DNA from: an uncultured Roseateles sp.
GTDB taxonomy: Bacteria > Pseudomonadota > Gammaproteobacteria > Burkholderiales > Burkholderiaceae_C
Direction of reading: 5' to 3'
DNA: 64,000 nucleotides
Assembly: GCF_913777145.1 (NCBI RefSeq)
Contig: NZ_CAJYPS010000027.1
Span: 398,734 to 462,733, forward strand
Part shown: positions 35,588-44,307 of the stretch, one piece after another
Layout of the letters: every line of letters starts with the position of its first letter
How positions within the stretch are numbered: the stretch's first letter is position 1
Program-made: the position numbers and the translations under genes
Notes under the pieces: model-generated
What the model was told of the DNA's origin: nothing
The model's input: only the letters and a program-made list of their open reading frames with translations
Database searches by the model: none

Positions 35588-36265
35588 TCAGCCCGCGCGG
35601 CGCAGCAGCTCGCGGCGGGCGTCCAGGCCCACCCAGCGCGCCGGCCCGGGTTCGCGCGCAGCAAGCTCTTCAGCCAAAGCGAGCGCCTGCTCACGCAGTC
35701 CCGGCGAGCGCTTGCCGATCTGGCGCAGCGCCCAGTTCACAGCCTTCTTCACGAAGTTGCGCGGGTCGTCCGCGCCGGCGCGTATCAGCGGCAGGCGGGC
35801 TGCGAAATCGGCGTCCGGCCGGGCCTTGTGGTGCACCGCGGCCACCGCCAGCAACGCAAAGCCGGCGCGCTTCTCGAACTCGGCCTGGCGCACCGCCCAG
35901 CGCGGGATGGCGTCCCACGCCAGCGGGCTCTTGGAAAAAGCATTCAGGCAGGCCTGGTCGCACACATCCCAGGCCTGCATGCCGGCGACCCAGTGGTCCA
36001 TCTGGGCCTGCGTGAAGCGCGCCGGCTCGGCCAGCAGGCCGGCCAGCAGCTGGGCGTCGGGAATGCCGGTATCCCACAACTCCAGCGCCAGCTCGTGCTC
36101 ACGCCCCAGCTCGCGGGCCAGCGCGCGCAGCGTGGGCACGGCCAGGCCCAGGCGACCCTCGCCCGTGAGGCCGAAGCGCGCCAGGCCGGCCAGCGCCTCG
36201 GGCCGCGCCCGCTCGTGCAGGGCCGCCAGCGCCAAACTCAGCCGCTGCGCGTGCTTATTCGTCAT
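35588..36265 (-). CDS. DNA alkylation repair (AlkD-like HEAT-repeat) protein
   Basis: This 225-aa all-helical protein belongs to the DNA alkylation repair family. FGLTGEGRLGLAVPTLRALAREL, DLWDTGIPDAQ-type helices, MDHWVAGMQAWDVCDQAC, and the conserved RNFVKKAVNWALRQIGKRS stretch match AlkD/AlkC-type HEAT-repeat glycosylases that remove 3- or 7-alkylpurines. It stands alone. The start is ATG 36265, 68 bases from the divergent thioredoxin-family gene. Confidence 0.88.
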   Translation of the reverse strand: MTNKHAQRLSLALAALHERARPEALAGLARFGLTGEGRLGLAVPTLRALARELGREHELALELWDTGIPDAQLLAGLLAEPARFTQAQMDHWVAGMQAWDVCDQACLNAFSKSPLAWDAIPRWAVRQAEFEKRAGFALLAVAAVHHKARPDADFAARLPLIRAGADDPRNFVKKAVNWALRQIGKRSPGLREQALALAEELAAREPGPARWVGLDARRELLRRAG

Positions 36266-36333
36266 GCGCAGATTCTGTCGGGCGTGGCTGGCCGCAGAAT
36301 CCAGGTTTTGCCCCCAACCCTTCCCGCCGCTCG

Positions 36334-37878
36334 ATGAAGAAGCTCGCCCCCCTGTTCGCCGCGCTCGCCACCGCCCTGGTGCTGGGTGCCACGCCAGCCG
36401 TTCATGCCAGCACCGGGCCGGGCGTGGCCTGGCAGGCCGCCGCGGCCGATGCCGACATCGAGCGCTACTTCGCGCTCGCCAAGACCGAGAAGAAGCCCGT
36501 GCTGCTGTACTGGGGCGCCAAGTGGTGCCCGCCGTGCAACCAGCTCAAGGCCACCCTCTTCAACCGCGCGGACTTCATCGAGCAGAGCAAGGCCTTCGTG
36601 GCCGTGGGCATCGATGGCGACGCGCCCGGCGCGCAGAAGCTGGGCACGCGCTTCAAGGTGCGCGGCTACCCCACGCTGATCCTGTTCAGCCCCACGGGCC
36701 AGGAAGTCACCCGCCTGCCCGGCGAGGCCGACGCGGCCCAGGTGATGAAGGTGCTGCAGCTGGGCCTGTCCAGCGGCCGCCCGGTCAAGACCGTGCTGGC
36801 CGATGCCAAGGCCGGCAAGAAGCTGTCCGCCAATGAATGGCGGCTGCTGGGCTTCTACGGCTGGGAGACCGACGAGCAGCAACTGGTGCCCGCCGAGCAG
36901 CGCGCCGCCACGCTGGCCCAGCTGGCCAAGCTCAGCGAGGGCGTGGACGCCGAGACGACGACGCGGCTGTGGCTGAAGTCCCTGGGCGCCGAGGGCAAGG
37001 CCGACGCCGCCCAGCTGGAGCGCGTGCGCGCGGTTCTGGCCGACCCGGCCCAGGCCCATGCGCAGATGGACGTGCTCACCAACGAGGCGCCCGACATCAT
37101 CAAGGCCGTGGCGCCCCAGCCCGGCGAGGCCCGCCAGCAGCTGGTGGCCGCCTTCGACGCGGCGCTCAAGCGCCTGAACGCCGACACCACGCTGTCGCGC
37201 GCCGACCGCCTGAACGCGCTGCAGGGCCGCATCGAGCTGGCCCGGCTGGACCAGCCGCGCGAGGCGGTCAACCCCACCGGTCTGCCGCCCGCGCTGCTGG
37301 CCGAGGCGCGTGACCAGGCCGGCCGCGCCAACCGCGAGATCACCGACGGCTACGAGCGCCAGGCCGTGGTCACCGGCGCCGCCTATGTGCTGGGCCGCGC
37401 CGGCCTGTGGAAGGAGAGCGACGAGCTGCTGAAGTCCGCGCTGGCGCGCAGCCACTCGCCCTACTACCTGATGAGCCAGCTGGCCGGCAATGCGAAGAAG
37501 CAGGGCCACAAGGCCGAGGCGCTGCGCTGGTCCGAGGAGGCCTTCAACAAGAGCGAGGGCCCGGCCACGCGGCTGCAGTGGGGCTCCAACTACCTGGGCC
37601 TGCTGATCGAGCTGGCACCCGAGGACAGCGCCCGCATCGAGAAGACCGCGGCCCAGCTGTTCGCCGAGGCCGAGAAGGACCCCGGCGCCTTCTACGAGCG
37701 CAGCGAGCGCTCGCTGAAGAAAGTGGCCACGCTGCTGAACGGCTGGGCCAAGAGCCCCGCCCAGGCCGCCGTGCTGGGCAAGCTCAAGACCCAGGTGGAC
37801 GGCGTCTGCGGCAAGCTGGACGCGGGCGACACCAAGGCCAAGAGCGCCTGCCAGGGCCTGTTCAAGGCCAAGGCCTGA
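36334..37878 (+). CDS. Exported thioredoxin-fold protein with helical C-terminal region
   Basis: This 514-aa protein has a signal peptide (cleavage after AVHA, about residue 25). A thioredoxin domain covers about residues 35-150, with redox motif WCPPC and cis-proline region RGYPTLILF. The remaining 360 residues are helical, possibly TPR-like (AAYVLGRAGLWKESDELLKSALARS, AEALRWSEEAFNKSEG). It is likely to act in periplasmic thiol redox or protein folding. A clear intrinsic terminator follows. Confidence 0.85.
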   Translation: MKKLAPLFAALATALVLGATPAVHASTGPGVAWQAAAADADIERYFALAKTEKKPVLLYWGAKWCPPCNQLKATLFNRADFIEQSKAFVAVGIDGDAPGAQKLGTRFKVRGYPTLILFSPTGQEVTRLPGEADAAQVMKVLQLGLSSGRPVKTVLADAKAGKKLSANEWRLLGFYGWETDEQQLVPAEQRAATLAQLAKLSEGVDAETTTRLWLKSLGAEGKADAAQLERVRAVLADPAQAHAQMDVLTNEAPDIIKAVAPQPGEARQQLVAAFDAALKRLNADTTLSRADRLNALQGRIELARLDQPREAVNPTGLPPALLAEARDQAGRANREITDGYERQAVVTGAAYVLGRAGLWKESDELLKSALARSHSPYYLMSQLAGNAKKQGHKAEALRWSEEAFNKSEGPATRLQWGSNYLGLLIELAPEDSARIEKTAAQLFAEAEKDPGAFYERSERSLKKVATLLNGWAKSPAQAAVLGKLKTQVDGVCGKLDAGDTKAKSACQGLFKAKA

Positions 37879-37897
37879 CGCCCACCGTTCCATACCC

Positions 37898-37935
37898 AGG
37901 CCGCGCCACCACAAGGGGCGCGGCCTTTTTCTTTG
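37898..37935 (+). terminator. Intrinsic terminator after the thioredoxin-family gene
   Basis: AGGCCGCGCC pairs with GGCGCGGCCT (10 bases, 9-base loop) and runs into TTTTTCTTTG. It lies 20 bases past the stop. Confidence 0.9.
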
Positions 37936-38008
37936 TTTGACAGCGATCAAACCCGCCCGCCGCCGCGGGCCGCAGACTGGCGTTCCACGGTTTTGCAGGG
38001 AGCGCGAC

Positions 38009-39031
38009 ATGGCACAGAAGATGAAGGCGGCGGTGGTGCATGAATTCGGCCAGCCGCTGGTGATCGAGGAAGTGGACGTGCCCGAGGTGCCGCCCGGCCA
38101 GGTGCTGGTGAAGGTAGTGGCCTCCGGCGTGTGCCACACCGACCTGCACGCCGCCGACGGCGACTGGCCGGTCAAGCCCAGCCTGCCCTTCATCCCCGGC
38201 CACGAGGGCGTGGGCTATGTGGCGCGCGTCGGCGCCGGCGTGAAGTTCCTGCGCGAGGGCGACCGCGTCGGCGTGCCCTGGCTGCACACCAGCTGCGGCC
38301 ACTGCGAGCACTGCATGGGCGGCTGGGAAACGCTGTGCGACGAGCAGCAGATGACCGGCTACACGGTCAACGGCGGCTATGCGGAATACGTGCTGGCCGA
38401 CCCCGGCTATGTGGGCCACCTGCCCGCCAACCTGGACTTCGCGCCAGCCTCGCCGGTGCTGTGTGCCGGCGTCACGGTCTACAAGGGCCTCAAGCAGCTG
38501 GACTGCAAGCCGGGTGACTGGGTGGTGATCTCCGGCGTGGGCGGCCTGGGCCACATGGCCGTGCAATACGCCAAGGCCATGGGCTTTCATGTGATCGCGG
38601 TGGACGTGGCCGAAGAGAAGCTGGCGCTGGCGCGCTCGCTGGGCGCCGAGGTGGCGCTGAACGCCGCCACGCAGGACGTGGTGGCCGAGGTGCAGAAGCA
38701 GCTGCGCGGCGCGCACGGCGTGCTGGTCACCGCGGTGTCGCGCTCGGCCTTTGCGCAGGGCGTGGGCATGCTGCACAAGCGCGGCACCATGTCCCTGGTG
38801 GGCCTGCCGCCCGGCAGCTTCGAACTGCCCATCTTCGACGTGGTGCTCAACGCCAAGACCGTGCGCGGCTCCATCGTCGGCACCCGGCTGGACCTGCAGG
38901 AAGCGCTGCAGTTCGCCGGCGAGGGCAAGGTGGCCTCGCACTACTCCACCGACCGCCTGGACAACATCAACGCCATCTTTGGCGCGATGAAGCAGGGGCG
39001 GATCGACGGGCGGGTGGTGTTGGAGTTTTGA
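38009..39031 (+). CDS. adhP: Zinc-dependent alcohol dehydrogenase AdhP
   Basis: This 340-aa medium-chain dehydrogenase shows GVCHTDLHAADGDWP (catalytic Cys, His), PGHEGVG, the structural zinc cysteines in CGHCEHCMGGWETLC and the nucleotide motif GVGGLGHMAVQYAKAMG. It matches AdhP-type ethanol-active NAD enzymes in length and motifs. The start at 38009 follows AGGGAG. It is preceded by the terminator of the thioredoxin-family gene and so has its own promoter in the short gap 37936-38008. Confidence 0.93.
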   Translation: MAQKMKAAVVHEFGQPLVIEEVDVPEVPPGQVLVKVVASGVCHTDLHAADGDWPVKPSLPFIPGHEGVGYVARVGAGVKFLREGDRVGVPWLHTSCGHCEHCMGGWETLCDEQQMTGYTVNGGYAEYVLADPGYVGHLPANLDFAPASPVLCAGVTVYKGLKQLDCKPGDWVVISGVGGLGHMAVQYAKAMGFHVIAVDVAEEKLALARSLGAEVALNAATQDVVAEVQKQLRGAHGVLVTAVSRSAFAQGVGMLHKRGTMSLVGLPPGSFELPIFDVVLNAKTVRGSIVGTRLDLQEALQFAGEGKVASHYSTDRLDNINAIFGAMKQGRIDGRVVLEF

Positions 39032-39591
39032 GGCTGGGGGCAGCCGCTTGGCGGGATGGCTGTCCACCGATGGCCTCGTTCCGGAATGCCCGGCCAGGAG
39101 CGGCCAGTCGCGATGGGCTGCTGTCGGCCAGGCCAGCATGCCTGCCGCCGACTGCCTGACGTGACTTTCGTACACATCGATTTGCCGATCCCTTGCTCGC
39201 CGACGCAACCGTTGGGCTGCTTCGGTGGCGTGGTCGGTGGAAGACCAAGCACTGGTTGGAACTTGCCACACTGGAATGGGTCGCCTGGTTCAACCACCGC
39301 CGATTGATGGCACCACAGGGCTAGGTCCCGCCGGCCGCGTTGGAGGCCCATTACCACCGACAACGCGCTGATCAGGCCGCGACCGCCCGACTTGAACCAA
39401 CGGGCCTCCGTGATTGCCAGGGCGGTTCAGGGACACCCCTCCCATTGCACACGAGGGAGGTCATCCGCAAGCTTAGAGATTCCTGTTTTCCCGCTGAGGC
39501 ATAACGTTGTCATCGGTGTCCAGCGATGCTGGACCGAGTCGCTTCCATCCCCGTGCATGGCGCCGCGCCCGGCGCGAGCGAAGGAATGCCC
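39032..39591. other. Gap holding the transposase remnant, otherwise without recognisable genes
   Basis: Between adhP and the phosphoesterase gene nothing but the IS3-type remnant is recognised. The 180 bases before the remnant and the 150 after it carry no gene-like frame. Confidence 0.5.
39214..39440 (+). pseudogene. IS3-family transposase C-terminal remnant
   Basis: In one plus-strand frame the sequence reads RWKTKHWLELATLEWVAWFNHRR, then LMAPQG, a TAG stop at 39322-39324, then VPPAALEAHYHRQ and LEPTGLRDCQGGSG. The WVxWFNxxR and VPPAxxEAxYYR pattern is the end of IS3-type OrfB (DDE) transposases. The N-terminal half and catalytic Asp residues are missing and the frame is interrupted. No inverted terminal repeat was identified. 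It marks past transposition next to the phosphoesterase gene. Confidence 0.75.
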
Positions 39592-41613
39592 ATGATCCAG
39601 CCGCTGCCCGGCATCGACCACATCGTGGTGCTGATGCTCGAAAACCGCTCGTTCGACAACCTGTTCGGCGGACTGTATCCAGCCGGACCGGGTTTCTACG
39701 GACTGACCGGGAAGGAATCGAACGTCAACACGGTCCCGCCCGGCGGCACCTGCAAGGTGTGGCAGGCCGAACCCGGTCCCGGTACCGGCGCCATTCCCAA
39801 TCCGGATCCTGGCGAGTTGTTCACCGACATGAACCTCCAGTTGTTCGGGACCGCCACGCCGCCGCGCTGCCCAACGGCGACCATGTCGGGATTCGCGACC
39901 AGCTACGCAAGCCAGCCGGGCACGCGGCCGTCCATCCGTTACCCAAGCGTGCCGCCGGTGCCACGCAACATCATGCAGTACTTCAGCCAGCAGACCCTGC
40001 CGGTGAGCTTCGCGCTGGGATTGCGCTATGCGGTTTGCGATGTCTGGCATGCGGCCGCGCCAGTGCAGACCATCTCCAACCGCGTCTTCACCCACACCGG
40101 CACCGCCTCGCTGCTCCCTCAGCCGTCTTCGCCGCGCCCGACGACGCCGAAATCTAGGGTCAACAACGGCGACTACACCTCGGGGCTGAGCTTCAGCGCG
40201 ATCATGAGTGGCCAGTTCGTCGCGCCGGTGACGGACACCACGATCTTCGAATTGCTCGACGAAGCCAGGCCCGCCGGCAAATCAGGCGCATGCAGCGATT
40301 TCTTCGGCGGCGACCCGAAACTCAACTGGAAGGTGTACTACCACGACGCGCCGCTGTCGGTGCTGTGCGACTACGTCTACCAGAACTGGTGCCCGGCGCA
40401 CCTGTACGGCGGCAATGTCTTCCGCTATCAAGAGCACTTCAGCGACGAGACCAATTTCGAGTACGACATCCGCAAGGGCCTGCTGCCTGCCTACAGCTTC
40501 ATCGAACCGGCCTATACCAGCGTCGAGTACACAGCCAACAGCAATCACCCGGGCGGCTCGATCCCAGACCCGCTGGATCTCAACGCACAGAACTTCCAGC
40601 CGCCCATCGACGTGATCGATGGTGAGAGGTTGCTCGCGGACGTGTTCAGCACCCTCACCAAGTACCCGGACGTTTTTGACCGCACGCTGCTGATCGTCAC
40701 TTACGACGAACACGGCGGCACGTATGACCACGTGCCGCCAGGGCCCGCGGTCAGCCCCTTCGCTTCGCCCGTCTCCAACTTCAACTACGACCGCTGCGGC
40801 GTGCGCGTGCCGGCGATCCTGATCAACCCGCGGGTGGTCCGCCCGGTCTTCCGCCCGAGCGACGGCAAACCGGCCACCGGCCCGTGCGGCGCGTTCGTGA
40901 CCGGGCTGGATCACACCTCGATCATCCGCACGCTCTGCGACCAGTTCGGACTGGGCGAACCGCCGACACCGCGGGCAAGGATGGCGGCAAGCCTGGCCGG
41001 TCTTGTCACGCAGGCCGCCGGTACCGCGCGCAATCCGCCCGAGGAGGTGTGCACGCTCGCTGCCGAGGTGGCCGCTGAACGGCGCAATGCGACACGTGAC
41101 CTGGGCAAGTCGGCGCGCATCCGGGCGTGGCACGCACAACGCACTCAGGACGTCTTCGACGGCGACAGCCTCAACAACGCGATCTTCGCGACCTCCACAC
41201 TCGCCTGGCACGGCAGGCTGCGCGCCGAGGCTTACCCGCTGCGCGAAATCGTTGGCCTGGACGCTGCCGCCGAGGACTCACTGCATGCGGCCGGCATCCG
41301 CGACACCGGCACGCTGCTGGCGGCGCTCGGGGGAGCGAGCGTCGATATCGCGAAGATCGCTTCGCTCGCCGGGCGGACGCCGGCGCAGGCGCAGCGCTGG
41401 GCGGAACAGGCCGGACTGCTGCGCGTCTCTGGCGTGCTCGGCGACGACGCGCACCTGCTCGCCGCCGCCGGCGTCGCCACCCGGGAACAGTTGGCCGCCA
41501 GCGCGCCAGCGGACTTGCACGCGCGATTGCTCGCCGTCGCCGCCAGCTTCGGCATTGAAGACTACACGCTCGATCCCCAGGTCGTGGCCATGTGGATCAG
41601 GGCAGCGGCTTGA
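39592..41613 (+). CDS. Phospholipase C/acid phosphatase-type phosphoesterase with C-terminal DUF4332-like extension
   Basis: This 673-aa protein belongs to the phosphoesterase family (phospholipase C, AcpA). HIVVLMLENRSFDNLFG near residue 12 gives the metal-binding Glu/Asn, TYDEHGGTYDHVPPG the later Asp/Glu/His, and GLDHTSIIRTL the final Asp-His. The last 130 residues (LREIVGLDAAAEDSLHAAGIRDTGTLL to the end) form helix-hairpin-helix repeats resembling DUF4332. No signal peptide is seen, odd for a family usually exported. The start at 39592 is six bases after AAGGA. Lower G+C than neighbours plus the adjacent IS remnant suggest acquisition. Confidence 0.82.
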   Translation: MIQPLPGIDHIVVLMLENRSFDNLFGGLYPAGPGFYGLTGKESNVNTVPPGGTCKVWQAEPGPGTGAIPNPDPGELFTDMNLQLFGTATPPRCPTATMSGFATSYASQPGTRPSIRYPSVPPVPRNIMQYFSQQTLPVSFALGLRYAVCDVWHAAAPVQTISNRVFTHTGTASLLPQPSSPRPTTPKSRVNNGDYTSGLSFSAIMSGQFVAPVTDTTIFELLDEARPAGKSGACSDFFGGDPKLNWKVYYHDAPLSVLCDYVYQNWCPAHLYGGNVFRYQEHFSDETNFEYDIRKGLLPAYSFIEPAYTSVEYTANSNHPGGSIPDPLDLNAQNFQPPIDVIDGERLLADVFSTLTKYPDVFDRTLLIVTYDEHGGTYDHVPPGPAVSPFASPVSNFNYDRCGVRVPAILINPRVVRPVFRPSDGKPATGPCGAFVTGLDHTSIIRTLCDQFGLGEPPTPRARMAASLAGLVTQAAGTARNPPEEVCTLAAEVAAERRNATRDLGKSARIRAWHAQRTQDVFDGDSLNNAIFATSTLAWHGRLRAEAYPLREIVGLDAAAEDSLHAAGIRDTGTLLAALGGASVDIAKIASLAGRTPAQAQRWAEQAGLLRVSGVLGDDAHLLAAAGVATREQLAASAPADLHARLLAVAASFGIEDYTLDPQVVAMWIRAAA

Positions 41614-42010
41614 GGATCGCAAGCTTCGCGTTGGCGTATGGATTCTTTTGCTGTGACTTCCATGTTTTCAGCGAAGAAGTTCAGCTGACCGGCGGCTTCA
41701 GGGCGACGAACTCAAGGGCGCGGATGTCGGGTAGGAGGGTCGATAGCTGTCGGCGGTGAAGCCAGGCGCAAGTAACCACCATCAGCCCGCCCCAGACAGT
41801 TGCGCAGCAAACCCCGCGCGTGCGGTGAATCAGTCGCGGCAGACCAGGTGAGGCTCCAGCCCCCACGCCTACAAAACCTGACCCCACCGCCGCTCACCCC
41901 GCCACGCCGCCGCTCATGCGGCGCCCCCTGCCATTCGGGCAATTCGTGAGCCGGGGCGCCCCACCCCGCCGAGATACTGGCCGCCTCGTTAGGCTTCCAG
42001 GACCCCTGGC
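41614..42010. other. Intergenic region without recognisable genes
   Basis: About 400 bases between the phosphoesterase and the peptidase gene. Short frames on the minus strand (for example 41681-41887) have no ribosome site and no recognisable content. No promoter or repeat could be named with confidence. Confidence 0.4.
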
Positions 42011-43528
42011 ATGTTGCGAATCCCTAGGCGCGGCCTGGCCCGCGCCACCCTGCTCAGCGCGCTGGTGCTGCTGGCGGTGCAGGCCCTGCCCGTGCAGGCT
42101 GCGCCGTCACCCACCGCGGCGCTCAAGCCCTGCCGCATTGCCGGCATTCCCACCGAGCTGCAGTGCGGCAGCCTGCAGCGCCCGCTGGACCCGGCGCGGC
42201 CGGACGGCGTGAAGATTGATGTGCACTACCTGGTGGTGCCCGCGATGGCGCGCAACAAGCAGCCCGACGCGGTGCTGATGCTGGCCGGCGGCCCCGGCCA
42301 GAGTGCCGTCAGCCTGGCGGCGCGCGTGCTGCCGCGCTTTGCGCGGCTGAACAACCGGCGCGACCTGGTGTTCATCGACCAGCGCGGCACCGGCCAATCC
42401 GCCCCGCTGCAATGCCCCGAGGACCGCGACGACGACGCGCCGGTGGACAACGACAGCCAGATGCGCCGTCTGGACGCCTGCCGCGCCGCGCTGGAGCAGC
42501 TGCCCTATGGCCGCGACGGCGGCATGCGCTTCTTCACCACGACGATCGCGATGCAGGACATGGACGCGGTGCGCGAGGCGCTGGCCATTCCGCAATGGGA
42601 TCTGATCGGCGGCAGCTACGGCACGCGCGCCGCGCTGGAGTACCTGCGCCTGTTCCCGACCAAGGTGCGCCGCACCGTCATCGACGGCGTGGCGCCGCCG
42701 GACATGGTGCTGCCGGTCAGCTTCTCGCCCGACACCCAGGCCGCGCTGGACGCGCTGCTGCAGGCCTATGGCAAGACCCACCCCGACCTGCGCGCGGACT
42801 GGGACAAGCTGCGCGCCTCGGTGCCGCGCCAGGTGACGGTGGCCCAGCCGCTGACCGGCAAGCCGGAAACCATCACGCTGGACCACTCGCTGCTGATGCG
42901 CCTGCTGCGCCTGCCGCTGTACCAGCCGGCGCTGGCGGCGGCCCTGCCCGCGGCGCTGCATGCGGCCGCGCAGGAGGGCCGCTTCGAGAGCCTGTTCGGG
43001 CTCAGCACCTCGTTCGCCAGCAGCCCGTCCACCCGGCTGGCCGCGGGCATGCATTTCTCGGTCGTGTGCGCCGAAGACGGCCCGCGCATCGCCCAGGCGA
43101 GCGACCGCCCCGGCGCGGACTACGGCCGCATGGACGCCGAGCTGTATGAGCGCGTGTGCAAGACCTGGCCCCGCGGCGCGGTGGCGGCGAACTTCTACAA
43201 GATCCCGCCCGCGCCCAGCCCGGTGCTGCTGCTCAGCGGCGGCGCCGACCCGGTGACCCCGCCGCGCCATGCCCAGCGCGTGGCCCAGGCGCTGGGCGCC
43301 GGCCACCCCGAGCGGGTGCAGCACGTGGTGGTGCCCGAGGCCGGCCACGGCGTGATGGGCCTGGGCTGCATGCGCGACCTGCTGTTCCGCTTCATAGACG
43401 CCAAGACCGACGCCGAGGCGCTGCCGCAGGACGCGGCCTGCGCGATCCGCATCCCCCGCCCCACGGCCTACGCGCCGGTGCAAGGGCCTCAGAAGACCCC
43501 GGCGGCCAAGAAGGAGGCGGCGCCATGA
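42011..43528 (+). CDS. Exported alpha/beta hydrolase, proline-iminopeptidase/TAP type
   Basis: This 505-aa protein has a signal peptide (cleavage after PVQA, about residue 30). The peptidase fold shows LMLAGGPGQSA, LVFIDQRGTGQSAPLQC, the nucleophile elbow GGSYGTRAALEYLRLFP and a C-terminal TAP-like region with Asp in LSGGADPVTPP and His in PEAGHGVMG. Such enzymes cleave N-terminal residues or tripeptides in the periplasm. The stop overlaps the ABC ATPase start by four bases (ATGA), so peptidase and exporter are one operon. Confidence 0.88.
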   Translation: MLRIPRRGLARATLLSALVLLAVQALPVQAAPSPTAALKPCRIAGIPTELQCGSLQRPLDPARPDGVKIDVHYLVVPAMARNKQPDAVLMLAGGPGQSAVSLAARVLPRFARLNNRRDLVFIDQRGTGQSAPLQCPEDRDDDAPVDNDSQMRRLDACRAALEQLPYGRDGGMRFFTTTIAMQDMDAVREALAIPQWDLIGGSYGTRAALEYLRLFPTKVRRTVIDGVAPPDMVLPVSFSPDTQAALDALLQAYGKTHPDLRADWDKLRASVPRQVTVAQPLTGKPETITLDHSLLMRLLRLPLYQPALAAALPAALHAAAQEGRFESLFGLSTSFASSPSTRLAAGMHFSVVCAEDGPRIAQASDRPGADYGRMDAELYERVCKTWPRGAVAANFYKIPPAPSPVLLLSGGADPVTPPRHAQRVAQALGAGHPERVQHVVVPEAGHGVMGLGCMRDLLFRFIDAKTDAEALPQDAACAIRIPRPTAYAPVQGPQKTPAAKKEAAP

Positions 43529-44307
43529 TCCACATCCAGGACCTGCACAAGCAGTTCGTCAGCGCCGGCAGCGGCGGCCTGCTGAAGAAGGCGCCCAAGC
43601 GCATCGTGCACGCGGTGCAGGGCGTGAGCCTGCACGCGGCCGACGGCCAGATCACCGGCCTGCTGGGCGCCAACGGCGCGGGCAAGACCACCACGCTGCG
43701 CATGCTGGCCGGGCTGTTCAAGCCGGACGCAGGCACCATCCAGGTCGACGGCCTGGATGTGCTGCGGACCCCGCGGCCGGCGCTGGCACGCATGGGCATC
43801 CTGGGCGACGCCCATGGCCTGTACCCGCGGCTGACCGCGCGCGAGAACATCGTCTACTACGGCCGCCTGCAGGGCATGGCGCCGGAGGCGGCGAACACGC
43901 GCGCCGAGGAGCTGGCGCGGCTGCTGGACATGCAGGCGCTGCTGGACCGCCGCGCCGACGGCTTCAGCCAGGGCGAGCGCATGAAGACCGCGCTGGCCCG
44001 CGCACTGGTGCACGACCCCGCCAACATCGTGCTGGACGAGCCCACCAACGGGCTGGACGTGCTGGCCACCCGCGCGCTGCGCGAGGCGCTGCGCTGGCTC
44101 AAGAGCCCGGCGGGCGGCGCCAAGTGCATCGTGGTGTCCACCCACATCATGCAGGAGGTGGAGCTGCTGTGCGACGAGGTGGTGGTGGTGTCCAAGGGCC
44201 GCAGCGTGGCCACCGGCAGCGTGCCGGCGCTGCTGGCCCAGGCGGGTGAGAGCCGCTTCGAGGATGCGTTCGTGAAACTGGCCTTCCCCGAGGAGATCGC
44301 GGCATGA
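43525..44307 (+). CDS. ABC-2 transporter ATPase (NatA-like)
   Basis: This 260-aa ATPase has Walker A GANGAGKTTTLRM, a variant signature FSQGERMKTALARAL, Walker B ANIVLDEPTNGLD and H-loop VVSTHIMQEVELLCD. The signature and order match NatA-type Na+ exporters, which pair with NatB. An insertion before Walker A (SAGSGGLLKKAPKRIVHAV) is common in this group. It overlaps the next gene by four bases. Confidence 0.9.
   Translation: MIHIQDLHKQFVSAGSGGLLKKAPKRIVHAVQGVSLHAADGQITGLLGANGAGKTTTLRMLAGLFKPDAGTIQVDGLDVLRTPRPALARMGILGDAHGLYPRLTARENIVYYGRLQGMAPEAANTRAEELARLLDMQALLDRRADGFSQGERMKTALARALVHDPANIVLDEPTNGLDVLATRALREALRWLKSPAGGAKCIVVSTHIMQEVELLCDEVVVVSKGRSVATGSVPALLAQAGESRFEDAFVKLAFPEEIAA

Noticed and set aside
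41681..41887. Short minus-strand frame in the gap after the phosphoesterase
   Set aside because: No ribosome site, no recognisable similarity and unremarkable composition.
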